Below are positions 16,308 through 24,046 of a stretch of 64,000 bases of DNA, in pieces; the stretch's first letter is position 1, and each line of letters starts with the position of its first letter. This stretch comes from JAPLKB01 sp964532465. Lineage in GTDB: Bacteria > Desulfobacterota > Syntrophorhabdia > Syntrophorhabdales > Syntrophorhabdaceae. The stretch spans positions 140,310-204,309 of the forward strand of contig CAZHHX010000001.1 of the NCBI GenBank assembly GCA_964532465.1, given 5' to 3'. The position numbers were made by a program, and so were the translations under genes. The notes under the pieces were generated by a model. It saw nothing but the letters and a program-made list of their open reading frames with translations, did not search any database and had not been told where the DNA came from.

Positions 16308-16585
16308 AAAAAGTGCAATACATCGATAAAGAAGAAATGGAATTGGCAAAATCGCTTGAGGCCGAGGAATGGGTCTCCGATCTCACCAAGAAAGAAAAGA
16401 AGCAGTATGAGGATTTTGCCCGCAATAGCTTGACGAAACAGAAAAGGATCAATATCCGAATGACTGAGCGAGACCTAAAGAAAATCCAGGCAAAGGCAAT
16501 TGAGGAAGGTCTCCCCTATCAATCCCTCATATCTATGCTGATTCACAAATATAACGAAGGAAAAGTATCTATTCAAGAGGTGTAA
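16304..16585 (+). CDS. antitoxin, ribbon-helix-helix (CopG/BrnA-like)
   Basis: 93 residues. The C-terminal half has the typical KRINIRMTERDLKKIQAKAIEEG beta-strand/helix followed by LPYQSLISMLIHKY, the pattern of RHH antitoxins that pair with BrnT-like toxins. The N-terminal part is charged and probably wraps the toxin. ATG 16304 follows AGGAGGCAAA and overlaps the toxin stop. Expected to bind the promoter at 15972 and autorepress. Confidence 0.8.
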   Translation: MKKVQYIDKEEMELAKSLEAEEWVSDLTKKEKKQYEDFARNSLTKQKRINIRMTERDLKKIQAKAIEEGLPYQSLISMLIHKYNEGKVSIQEV

Positions 16586-16599
16586 ATTACAACTGTTTT

Positions 16600-16655
16600 T
16601 TCACCACCCACTCCAAAAAGATTTCCACCACCCGTCACAAATAGAAATACACCAC
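16600..16655. repeat. three spaced CACCACC repeats
   Basis: TTCACCACCCACTC, TTCCACCACCCGTC and TACACCACCTGC occur at about 22-base spacing. Multiple short repeats at one end recall the ends of some insertion sequences (for example IS21 type), but no transposase of that kind is nearby. Confidence 0.45.
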
Positions 16656-16700
16656 CTGCAAATCCGGTAGGCAGCTACTTAACCTCCCCTTTTAGATTTT

Positions 16701-16730
16701 GTGGACACTTGGGGACACTTAGGGGACGTT
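16701..16730 (+). repeat. three tandem decamers upstream of the transposase
   Basis: GTGGACACTT, GGGGACACTT and AGGGGACGTT stand head to tail, exactly 10 bases each. Similar GGGGAC repeats are often found ahead of RAYT genes (general knowledge) and may be part of the element end. Confidence 0.6.
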
Positions 16731-16751
16731 CTTTAATAACTAAGAAACTAC

Positions 16752-16780
16752 TTGACATTCTTCTTATCCATTGATACCAT
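16752..16780 (+). promoter_or_regulatory. promoter of the RAYT gene
   Basis: TTGACA (16752-16757), 17-base spacer, TACCAT (16775-16780), only six bases before ATG 16787. The transcript would be nearly leaderless, which would keep transposase expression low. Confidence 0.55.
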
Positions 16781-16786
16781 TTCATC

Positions 16787-17776
16787 ATGCCCAGGCACGC
16801 GAGACTTGATGCTTCAGGTTTTCTCCATCATGTTATTATCCGGGGAATAGAAAGAAAACCCATCTTCGAAGAAGACCGGGACAAAGAAGATTTTATCGGA
16901 AGATGTAATATTCTTCTGCCTGAAACCATGACTGCCTGCTATGCCTGGTCTATTCTTTCCAATCATATCCATATGTTCCTTCGCACCGGCACTGTTCCCT
17001 TATCAACGGTTATGTCCCGTCTTCTTACCGGTTATGCCACAGCATACAATTTAAGACATAAACGATCAGGACATCTTTTTCAGAACCGTTACAAATCAAT
17101 TATCTGTCAGGAAGATGCCTATTTTAAAGAACTGGTCCGTTATATACACTTAAACCCCATCCGTGCCAATCTTGCAGACTTTAACGGCCTCGGTACCTTC
17201 CCCTGGTCCGGTCATGCTGTTTTATTGGGAAAGAAAGAATATCTTTGGCAGGATACGGGTTATGTGCTCTCTCTTTTCGGGAATCAGACATTGTATCTTA
17301 AATTTGTACGTGCAGGTATTAATCAGGGACGCAGAGAAGACCTGACCGGCGGAGGGCTGGTCCGAAGTCATGGTGGATGGACAGAAGTACGTAAATCCAA
17401 AAAAGACGGCCTTATAAAAGGTGATGACAGAATCCTCGGCGATACCTCATTTGTTACAAGAGTACTGTCACTGGCTGAAGAAAAGCTGGAGCAGCGTTAT
17501 GCTATAAAAAGCTCCGGTATTACTCTCGACTTTGTGGAAAAGAAGGTTTGTGATCTTTTCGGCATGACTTCACGTGAGCTGTACGAACAGGGCAGGCAAA
17601 AGCGGTTGGGTAATGCAAGAAGTCTCTTCTGTTTCTTTGCAGTTCGTGAACTTGGCATATCAATGAAGATACTTGCTGAGAGGTTTTCAATAACCGAGCC
17701 TGCTATCGGCTACTCAGTGAGGAGAGGTCAGAAGATTGCGGAAGAGAAGGGGTGGGTGTTGATTGAGGCGGAATAG
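16787..17776 (+). CDS. REP-associated tyrosine transposase (RAYT, IS200-like Y1)
   Basis: 329 residues. The Y1 domain opens with MPRHARLDASGFLHHVIIRG, has the metal-binding HxH pair in SNHIHMF (about residue 65) and the catalytic-tyrosine helix in LVRYIHLNPIRA. The C-terminal third (VCDLFGMTSRELYEQGRQ... ending in ITEPAIGYSVRRG) is the DnaA-like helix-turn-helix found on many RAYTs. Such enzymes act on single-stranded DNA hairpins and are linked to REP repeats. Its 3' flank (17783-17797) contains the reverse complement of the end of the three-hairpin element, tying the two together. The frame is intact, so it may be active. Confidence 0.92.
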   Translation: MPRHARLDASGFLHHVIIRGIERKPIFEEDRDKEDFIGRCNILLPETMTACYAWSILSNHIHMFLRTGTVPLSTVMSRLLTGYATAYNLRHKRSGHLFQNRYKSIICQEDAYFKELVRYIHLNPIRANLADFNGLGTFPWSGHAVLLGKKEYLWQDTGYVLSLFGNQTLYLKFVRAGINQGRREDLTGGGLVRSHGGWTEVRKSKKDGLIKGDDRILGDTSFVTRVLSLAEEKLEQRYAIKSSGITLDFVEKKVCDLFGMTSRELYEQGRQKRLGNARSLFCFFAVRELGISMKILAERFSITEPAIGYSVRRGQKIAEEKGWVLIEAE

Positions 17777-17897
17777 CTTGGTTGTTGAAGGATGTCGCCT
17801 GAGTATATAATTGCTGAAAAGTCGTCTTGAAAAGTCTGCACTGTGCAATCAGCCGAATAAGATGTTTTAAATCTTCTGGCTTACATGGAGAACGGAT
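17777..17897 (+). other. RAYT 3' flank with element end and small CTG-loop hairpin
   Basis: TTGTTGAAGGATGTCGCC (17780-17797) is the inverse of the GGACATCCTTCAACA end of copy A. TGCA-CTG-TGCA (17837-17847) is a four-bp stem with the same CTG loop as the element hairpins. Confidence 0.55.
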
Positions 17898-18512
17898 ATG
17901 ATCATTAGGAAAAAAGAGAATATTTCAACACTGGACGATGTTCTCGAATCGAGCTGGAAATCTCTCCATGAAGGTGTTCAAAACTTCAGGCATCCCTTTC
18001 ACCAGCCATCCCTTGTCACCATCGATAATAACAAGCCCCAGGTGCGGGTTGTCATTATTAGAGAGTTCTCAGAAAAAGACCGAACATTAATATGTCACTG
18101 TGATGCCCGAAGTCCAAAGGTTTCACAGATTCGGGATAATCCTTATGTGAGCTGGCTCTTCTATCATCCCCAAAAGTGGCTGCAACTGCGTCTTTCCGGG
18201 ACTGCTTCAGTCCATTCCGATGATAAAACAGCTCAATCTCAATGGGAAAAAGTGAGCCTGCCTCATCAAATCAACTACTGTGCCGAAATCCCGCCGGGTT
18301 CGCCAATAGAAAAACCGATTTCGGGTATCCCGGATTTTCTCCGAGATAATGCCTCTAAACTACTTAACGTTCCGGGAGCCCGAAAGAATTTTGCTGTTAT
18401 TGTCTGCCGATTCGAGGAAATGGATTGGCTGCTGTTGAGGTTGACGGGGCACATGCGAGCAAAATTTCATTGGGAAGATCATCGCTTGAACGCATCCTGG
18501 GTCATCCCCTGA
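17898..18512 (+). CDS. pyridoxamine 5'-phosphate oxidase-like flavoprotein
   Basis: 204 residues of the FMN-binding split-barrel superfamily. RHPFHQPSLVTIDNNKPQVRVVIIREF and LICHCDARSPKVSQIRDNPYVSWLFYHPQKWLQLRLSG correspond to the strands and loop that hold FMN in PNPOx-like proteins. The C-terminus (RLNASWVIP) resembles the RLx-W-L-P end of pyridoxamine oxidases. Because it lacks the full PNPOx active-site set that I can recognise, I call it PNPOx-like rather than PdxH. It lies between the RAYT and copy B of the hairpin element. Confidence 0.8.
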   Translation: MIIRKKENISTLDDVLESSWKSLHEGVQNFRHPFHQPSLVTIDNNKPQVRVVIIREFSEKDRTLICHCDARSPKVSQIRDNPYVSWLFYHPQKWLQLRLSGTASVHSDDKTAQSQWEKVSLPHQINYCAEIPPGSPIEKPISGIPDFLRDNASKLLNVPGARKNFAVIVCRFEEMDWLLLRLTGHMRAKFHWEDHRLNASWVIP

Positions 18513-18548
18513 TGCGTCCCCAACTATGGGGAGAAGGGTAGGAGGTAG

Positions 18549-18806
18549 GGACATCAATATTTCAATTAAACAGATGGCGGGAAGTAAAATAAGCAATCAT
18601 AAATTATCAATAATGAGACTTTTCAGACAACGTGTCTGAAACATTGGCGGCAAATGTTGCCACCAAATTTAAAACCCCCGCTAAGCCAATACAGACTTTG
18701 GTTTGGATAATCAGGTATTTTTTTCTATCACTGTGATAGAAAATATGGAAACCCGTTATAAAATGTGTTTTCCTGAGTACAGGAAAACAAAATATAAGGT
18801 CTTCCG
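18549..18806 (+). repeat. Three-hairpin element, copy B
   Basis: H1 (18622-18640) has arms TTCAGACA/TGTCTGAA and loop ACG. H2 (18644-18666) has arms TTGGCGGCAA/TTGCCACCAA with one mismatch and loop ATG. H3 (18721-18743) has arms TTTTCTATCA/TGATAGAAAA and loop CTG. A CCAA/TTGG stem lies in the H2-H3 linker. Left end GGGACATC and right end GAGTACAGGA match copy A. Stem sequences differ from copy A yet remain paired. Confidence 0.85.
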
Positions 18807-18822
18807 ATACGGCCGGTTTTTA

Positions 18823-18949
18823 TCGAAAAATGCAGCATTCTTCCACATGAGACCGAGACCATGACCGCCTGTTATGCATGGCAAGGAGAGGCCGGAAGAT
18901 CATACAAGAGAAGGGGCGGACGTTGCTTGAGGGAGAATTAGCTTAGCCT
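18823..18949 (+). pseudogene. RAYT relic with large internal deletion
   Basis: 18823-18883 aligns with codons about 36-56 of the intact RAYT (GACCATGACCGCCTGTTATG versus its counterpart at 16927). 18884-18949 aligns with the last codons (GAAGATCATACAAGAGAAGG, ending near TTAGCTT). About 800 bases are missing between the two parts and the reading frame is broken. It sits directly after copy B of the hairpin element. Confidence 0.75.
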
Positions 18950-18985
18950 TTAAGGAACGAATATCACCTCAAAAGGTGCACAGCT

Positions 18986-19387
18986 ATGGACTATTGCAAG
19001 GGAAAGGTCACGAAATTGCTGGTTGATTACTTTGGAAATGACTTTCGAAGAATAACACATGCTCTGGAGGTCTTAAGACATGCCGAGAAGGTTGTCGACA
19101 ACAGGGAGGATTATGATTACGAAGTCCTTGTGGCCTCGGCTCTCCTGCACGATATCGGCATAAAGCAATCCGAAGAAGTGCTTGGATACAATAATGGGAC
19201 GACTCAGGAGAAATACGGACCGCCCATAGCTGAGAAGCTGCTCGACAGCATAAGTTTTCCTCCTGAAAAAACAAGGAAGGTTTGCGAGATAATAGGAAAC
19301 CATCATTCTCGTTCACGCTATGATTACATTGAGCTGAAAATTCTTAAAGAAGCCGACCGGATTGTGAACAAGCTGGAAGGCGACTAA
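18986..19387 (+). CDS. HD domain phosphohydrolase-like protein
   Basis: 133 residues, a complete small HD domain. Metal ligands are H26 (RITHALEV), the HD pair in ALLHDIGI (about residues 54-55), the GNHHSRSR histidines and a later aspartate in KEADRIVNK. This arrangement is that of nucleotide or (p)ppGpp-type phosphohydrolases; no synthetase domain is present. Substrate unknown. ATG 18986 is preceded by a weak ribosome site. It lies at the distal end of the accessory island, followed by a degenerate attC-like site. Confidence 0.82.
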   Translation: MDYCKGKVTKLLVDYFGNDFRRITHALEVLRHAEKVVDNREDYDYEVLVASALLHDIGIKQSEEVLGYNNGTTQEKYGPPIAEKLLDSISFPPEKTRKVCEIIGNHHSRSRYDYIELKILKEADRIVNKLEGD

Positions 19388-19392
19388 AGAGC

Positions 19393-19463
19393 GATCAACA
19401 AATGACACATGGCAAGCAATTCCAGCACGTCCGTAAAACGTCGCGCTGAATTATTATTTATGC
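19393..19463 (+). other. possible degenerate attC-like site 8
   Basis: GATCAAC (19393-19399), CAGCACGT (19423-19430) opposite ACGTCGCGCTG (19438-19448), and TTTATGC (19457-19463) one base away from GTTATGC. The folding pattern is right but both ends are imperfect. Confidence 0.4.
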
Positions 19464-19502
19464 TTCAACTGTTTTCACAAAAATACTAAAGGAGGGTAAT
19501 TT

Positions 19503-19571
19503 ATGAAAACTATGGCTTCCGCAGTATTTAATGAGGACTTTATTGTCTCGACAATCTTAAAGTTTTCCTGA
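19503..19571 (+). pseudogene. small frame with strong RBS, probably frameshifted membrane-protein remnant
   Basis: ATG 19503 follows AGGAGGGTAA and encodes 22 residues ending at TGA 19571. A shift of one base near the TTAAAGTTTTCC run continues into VFLIILALGFITDLMR, a plausible membrane segment, until the sequence meets the end of the PfkB gene. This suggests a broken small membrane protein rather than a functional 22-mer. Confidence 0.35.
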
Positions 19572-19637
19572 TAATTCTGGCCCTCGGGTTTATCACTGAT
19601 CTTATGCGGGCATCATGGGGGGGTCCCCGTAAATCGT

Positions 19638-20516
19638 TCAGGATTGGTTCATTCTCTCAATAACATCATCCAATGAGCCTCTGAATGGACCGGCGGACTC
19701 CATTTTTATTGATGTGAGCGCTGCGGCGAACTGAAGCGAGTCTTCAACAGAATGATCCAGCCTGCGCGCCAAATATGATCCCATAACAGTGTCTCCGCGA
19801 CCCATCCTGCCTACGATGCTCCTGTTGGTAAATTTTGCGAATGTGGATTTTCCCTTGCTCCGAGCCAACACTCCCTCTGAAGAAGTTATTATAATCTCGG
19901 AACTTCCCCAGTCTTCCAGTATGTCTGCCTGATCCTGGAGAACATCTGTACCAGTCAGGATTTGCGCTTCCACAGCGTCAAGTTTTACGAAACGCGCCAT
20001 ACTCAATATTTCTTTCTTTTCCGGAACATCTTTAAGGTAGACGGCCCCTGTTACATCGTCAGCCTGGAGCACGAAGCCCTGCATATCCACCGACAAAATG
20101 AATCCGCGCGCCTTCAGCAGCCGCATCAAGTCCAGTTGAAACTCGTAGGGACCCATACAGCAAAGGTGCACCAGGCACGGTTCAAAAAGAGGCATGTCGT
20201 CAATAACAAAACTCTCTCCGCTCTTTACAATAAAGGCCTGCCTTTCATCGACATTCGCGGTCTGGAAAACGATGCGGTATTGAGCGACCTCTCCGGGCTG
20301 TACGAACAGATCAATGCCGGCAGTTTTCATGGGTTCCAGGAGGTATTCTTCGCTCTCGGAGATTTGTGTTACAGCGGCAATCCTTTTTCCCTGACAGGAA
20401 GATGCTATTGCAGCAATGAGCACCGGGCTGCCCGGTTCGACAAAAGAGGGTCCCTCGAAAGGAAAAATTGTACCTGTAGCCATGTGACCGATAAATACAA
20501 TATCATAATGATTCAT
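19638..20516 (-). CDS. PfkB-family carbohydrate kinase-like protein
   Basis: About 292 residues of the ribokinase/PfkB superfamily. The C-terminal VGRMGRGDTVMGSYLARRL carries the GxGD motif with the catalytic aspartate (GRGD in place of the common GAGD), and VKLDAVEAQILTG matches the NxxE-containing region. ATG 20516 (MNHYDIVFIGH) has GGAAAGG just upstream; the TTG at 20531 would add five residues. It lies downstream of the TRAP permease genes on the same strand, so it may phosphorylate the imported compound, but a terminator at 20644 separates them. A paralogue lies at 63032-63906. Confidence 0.82.
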   Translation of the reverse strand: MNHYDIVFIGHMATGTIFPFEGPSFVEPGSPVLIAAIASSCQGKRIAAVTQISESEEYLLEPMKTAGIDLFVQPGEVAQYRIVFQTANVDERQAFIVKSGESFVIDDMPLFEPCLVHLCCMGPYEFQLDLMRLLKARGFILSVDMQGFVLQADDVTGAVYLKDVPEKKEILSMARFVKLDAVEAQILTGTDVLQDQADILEDWGSSEIIITSSEGVLARSKGKSTFAKFTNRSIVGRMGRGDTVMGSYLARRLDHSVEDSLQFAAALTSIKMESAGPFRGSLDDVIERMNQS

Positions 20517-20643
20517 TTTCGACCTTTCCAATTAACTTTGCCGGCGGACCGGCTGATATACTAACCAACGTATACCACTTTTTTCGTCTACAGTAAATAG
20601 AATAGGGTCTATAACGGGCTGCATTCAAGGGAGGAAAAAACAA

Positions 20644-20671
20644 AAAGAGGCGCAGAATTCTGCGCCTCTTT
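20644..20671 (-). terminator. palindromic terminator after the TRAP genes
   Basis: Perfect inverted repeat AAAGAGGCGCAGAA/TTCTGCGCCTCTTT without loop bases, located 16 bases past the permease stop. The A/T-rich ends allow it to work in either direction. Confidence 0.8.
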
Positions 20672-20686
20672 AAATATCTTTGTTTA

Positions 20687-21991
20687 TTAACCCGGCATCA
20701 GGAGAGTCGGAAGCCATGTGGCAAGTCCGGGCCAGATAAAGAGAATAATTGCCCCGACAACAAGACTTATGAGAAAAGGGTATACTCCGGCGTAGATCAC
20801 GCTGAAAGGCGTTTTGGTAATATTCTTCACAACGAAAACGTTAATCGCCACAGGAGGTATGACAACACCGACCATAACGGTAACGCCGATCATGATGCCG
20901 AACCACAGGGGATCATAACCGAGCTTGATGATTGCGGGGAAAAATATAGGCGTTGCCAGTATCATGAATGCAAGGTCATCAATAAAAGAACCGCCGATAA
21001 GGTAAATAAATGTAATAAAGACCATTACAAGCCATGCCGGAAGGGGAAGACCTACGATCCAGTCAGCGGCGATCATGGGTATCCTTGTTACGGCAATAAA
21101 GTGTCCCAACACCGTTGAACCGGCTATGAGCATGAGCACCATGCACGCGGTTCTTATTGATTCTGAGACTGATTTTGTATAACCCTTAAAGTTCAGGTCT
21201 CTCTTGGCAAAGGTCAGGACAAGCACAAAAAATGTTCCCACGCTTCCTGCCTCGGTGGGTGTAAAAAACCCTTTGAGAATACCGGCTATCATGAGGATGA
21301 AAATTGCGACGACCCATATAACTTCCGGGAGCGCTTTCATTCTTTCCGCCCAGGTAAATTTTGGGCCCTTTGGTCCAAGTTTAGGATTAATTTTGCACCA
21401 TCCGTAGATTATTACGACAAAAAAGAAGGCAATAAGAAGGCCGGGGCATATGCCTGCGAGAAAGAGCCTCCCAATCGACTGATCGGAAATAATGCCGAAT
21501 ATGATCAGCGTAACGCTGGGCGGCAATAAAATGCCCAGAGTTCCTACAGTTGCAACGATACCTGTGGAAAGTCTTTTATCGTAGCCGTAGCGGTCCATCT
21601 CAGGGACAGCCACACTGGCAAAGGTCGCGGCAGTTGCAGGAGAAGATCCGCAGATGGATTTAAAGGCAGTCGCGCCTGCAACGGTTGCCATGGCAAGACC
21701 GCCGGGGATATGCCCGATAAATTTATATGAACAGTCAAAAAGCCTTTTTGCGATACCGGAGTTAAAGGCAACCTGTCCCATTAAAATAAAAAGAGGGATA
21801 ACGGTGAAACCATAGGAATTGAAAACATCGAAAAAATCCTTGGCAAGCAAGTTCATTGAAGCGCTCCAGGAAATGAGGTAGCCAAATCCAAGAAAACCTA
21901 TGAGAATCATGGCAAAGGCAAGCTCTATGCCTGTGAGAAACAGAACCAGTATAACGGCTAATCCTATCAGTCCTACGGTTACCTCATTCAT
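20687..21991 (-). CDS. TRAP transporter large membrane subunit (DctM type)
   Basis: 434 residues with about twelve hydrophobic segments; the large permease of a tripartite ATP-independent periplasmic transporter driven by a sodium or proton gradient. FNSYGFTVIPLFILMGQVAFNSG, the GAGATAFKSICGSSPATAATFASVAVPEM segment and GTLGILLPPS are family signatures. Start is ATG 21991 with AGGAGG five bases upstream; the longer frame to 22027 is not needed. It overlaps dctQ by eight bases. No periplasmic DctP gene is visible on either side. Substrate unknown. Confidence 0.92.
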   Translation of the reverse strand: MNEVTVGLIGLAVILVLFLTGIELAFAMILIGFLGFGYLISWSASMNLLAKDFFDVFNSYGFTVIPLFILMGQVAFNSGIAKRLFDCSYKFIGHIPGGLAMATVAGATAFKSICGSSPATAATFASVAVPEMDRYGYDKRLSTGIVATVGTLGILLPPSVTLIIFGIISDQSIGRLFLAGICPGLLIAFFFVVIIYGWCKINPKLGPKGPKFTWAERMKALPEVIWVVAIFILMIAGILKGFFTPTEAGSVGTFFVLVLTFAKRDLNFKGYTKSVSESIRTACMVLMLIAGSTVLGHFIAVTRIPMIAADWIVGLPLPAWLVMVFITFIYLIGGSFIDDLAFMILATPIFFPAIIKLGYDPLWFGIMIGVTVMVGVVIPPVAINVFVVKNITKTPFSVIYAGVYPFLISLVVGAIILFIWPGLATWLPTLLMPG

Positions 21992-22466
21992 ATTGTCCTC
22001 CTGCGATCTTAATGATATCTGATACAAGCACGAGGCATTGTATGAAACAGCAAACCCCTAATCCGTATGCGATAGGATAAAAAGGCATCTGTCGCGTAGT
22101 GCTTACCTCTCCTGACTGGTAAAGACCGAATCCGTATATGAAGAGGTTGTAACCGATGAGAATGAATAATATGATGCCGGTGATGCGGGTGGTAACATTG
22201 AAGACATTTTGAATTTTTATTGAAAAACTTTTAACAGCAAAATCAACAAAGATATGCGCCCTTATCCACGATGTAATGGGAACGGCAAATCCTATAACAA
22301 TTGCCCCGCCAAAACCGACTATTTCATAAGTACCGATAATGGGGCGGTTGAATAACCGCAAAAATACATCTCCTACGGTAACAAGCATAATAACTGTCAG
22401 CGCACATCCGGAAATAAAACCCATCCATTTACTCAGCTTCTCAACAATTTGTAGAAATCCGCCCAT
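21984..22466 (-). CDS. TRAP transporter small membrane subunit (DctQ type)
   Basis: 160 residues, four predicted membrane helices, with the typical FLRLFNRPIIGTYEIVGF segment and SWIRAHIFVDF. It pairs with the large permease in a TRAP transporter. ATG 22466 is chosen because CAGGAGGG stands upstream; the frame upstream of it to 22568 lacks a ribosome site. First gene of the dctQM unit, transcribed away from mobA. Confidence 0.88.
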   Translation of the reverse strand: MGGFLQIVEKLSKWMGFISGCALTVIMLVTVGDVFLRLFNRPIIGTYEIVGFGGAIVIGFAVPITSWIRAHIFVDFAVKSFSIKIQNVFNVTTRITGIILFILIGYNLFIYGFGLYQSGEVSTTRQMPFYPIAYGLGVCCFIQCLVLVSDIIKIAGGQYE

Positions 22467-22551
22467 AAACCCTCCTGAAGTTGGCACTATTTTCCAATGC
22501 TTTTCAGCAAAACATTTTCTGTTAAAACGACCGGTAAAATATTTCCATTTT

Positions 22552-22617
22552 TGTATACACTTTGTCAAGTTAAAATATCGATCTGCTGTTTTTTTATAGC
22601 ATATTCTGTCGACAGAA
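22552..22617. promoter_or_regulatory. palindromic operator candidates between dctQ and mobA
   Basis: TGTATACA (22552-22559), within TTTTGTATACAC, resembles sites of FadR-type GntR regulators that often control TRAP transporters. TTCTGTC/GACAGAA (22604-22617) is a perfect 14 bp palindrome. No regulator gene is adjacent. The 340-base gap to the mobA start holds nothing else I recognise. Confidence 0.4.
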
Positions 22618-22806
22618 CATTAATTTGTTTTATGCATAACTTATCGTACAATTTATATAAACTCCGGATGTTTTTCAATTAGTTTTCTTCTTATTTTTTA
22701 AAGAGCCGCAAGCAGCATAAAAAAACCGGATAACATCAATAGCGTTTTAATTGAAGCGGAAGTTGTGCCTTTACACATTCACCGAAAGATGGTAAAAACT
22801 ATATGT

Positions 22807-23460
22807 ATGAATATAACCTGTGCAATTCTTGCCGGAGGCAAAAGTTTAAGAATGGGGCGCGACAAGGCAACCCTTTCCGTAGGGGCAAAACCGCTGATAA
22901 ACCTGGTATATGATGAAGCAAAAAAAGTTTTTAAAGATATTATTGTTATTTCAAATCATCATAAAATCATTGACGACCTGAATGTTCCTATTTTTAAAGA
23001 TATTCTCCCTATACAGACCCCTATTGCAGGCATCGTATCGGCTCTTTTATACGCGGATACACCTTATGTTTTTGTTCTTGCCTGTGATTTGCCTTTTGTA
23101 TCCCAAAGATCAATAGAATACATAATAAACGAAGTGCATGGCGAGGATCTGATAATCCCCAGATCAGGGGGAGGGTATGAACCCCTTTATGCAATATACG
23201 GCAGATCCTGTATTCCTCATCTATTCAAACTGATAGGGATGAACAGACTGCAAGCTACGGGCGTTATCCCTTTCCTTTCCGTGAGAGTGTTGGAAGAAAA
23301 CCCGTGTTTTATGAATAACGGTTATTCTGTTTTTACCAATATTAATGCCGTAGATGATCTGGCAGTATTGCAGAATCTGGATGGCACAGCAGAGAGGGTG
23401 TCCTCCTGTCTAAGGACAAAAAAGCCTGCCGGAGACATGCAAGGACAGAACCATCTATGA
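22807..23460 (+). CDS. mobA: molybdenum cofactor guanylyltransferase
   Basis: Transfers GMP from GTP to molybdopterin to make the MGD form of the cofactor for anaerobic oxidoreductases. The start CAILAGGKSLRMGRDKATL is the nucleotidyltransferase signature LAGGxSxRMGxDK, and VLACDLPFVS is the metal-binding CDLP motif. About 217 residues. The start is uncertain: ATG 22807 puts LAGG at residue 7, ATG 22789 and GTG 22765 are alternatives, and none has a strong ribosome site. It overlaps the next gene by four bases. Confidence 0.9.
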   Translation: MNITCAILAGGKSLRMGRDKATLSVGAKPLINLVYDEAKKVFKDIIVISNHHKIIDDLNVPIFKDILPIQTPIAGIVSALLYADTPYVFVLACDLPFVSQRSIEYIINEVHGEDLIIPRSGGGYEPLYAIYGRSCIPHLFKLIGMNRLQATGVIPFLSVRVLEENPCFMNNGYSVFTNINAVDDLAVLQNLDGTAERVSSCLRTKKPAGDMQGQNHL

Positions 23461-23990
23461 CTATCCTGCGACAGAGAACACTGCGGGAGGTGCAACAAAC
23501 TGCAACGGATGAAGGGCGGGAAAAATATTACTATACCTCCGGCAATAATGAATTGGTTATCAGCAGGATGAAGGAAGGGCATATTGTAAAAGTCCTTGAG
23601 ATAGAAAAACGGTCTTTTATTACGCCCTGGACAAAAAAAATGATTAATGAAACACTGTCTTCATCTATATCTATCAGTTTCATTATTGAAGAAAGCAGCC
23701 TTTTGCTCGGTTACATCATGTTATATTCTGTGCTGGATGAAGCTCACATATTGAATCTTGCAATAGATCCCGATTACAGGGGAAGGGGATACGCCGCACA
23801 GCTTATCCGTCATATAACTGAATATTGCGGGAAAAGAGGCATATCGGATTTTTATCTTGAAGTTAGAGACAGTAATGTTAAGGCTATAAATTTATACAGA
23901 ATGTTCGGTTTCAAAGTTATCGGGAAAAGAAAGGGATATTATACGGACACCCATGAAGATGCTCTTGTAATGCATCTTTCATTGCATTAA
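23457..23990 (+). CDS. rimI: ribosomal-protein-alanine N-acetyltransferase
   Basis: GNAT acetyltransferase. HILNLAIDPDYRGRGYAAQLI is the acetyl-CoA binding motif A (RGRGYA), and LEVRDSNVKAINLYRMFGFKVIGKRKGYY is the strongly conserved RimI C-terminal region. 177 residues; the first 36 residues precede the domain and are longer than usual for RimI, so an internal start at the MKEGHIVK methionine is possible. The ATGA overlap with mobA favours 23457. Confidence 0.88.
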   Translation: MTILRQRTLREVQQTATDEGREKYYYTSGNNELVISRMKEGHIVKVLEIEKRSFITPWTKKMINETLSSSISISFIIEESSLLLGYIMLYSVLDEAHILNLAIDPDYRGRGYAAQLIRHITEYCGKRGISDFYLEVRDSNVKAINLYRMFGFKVIGKRKGYYTDTHEDALVMHLSLH

Positions 23991-24046
23991 GCATAATAGA
24001 ATACTCAGCTTTAGCTGACTACCGGCTAAACGTTCAATGAGGAATT

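Noticed and set aside
16029..16585. classical BrnTA system
   Set aside because: Only partial match to BrnT; called BrnT-like instead.
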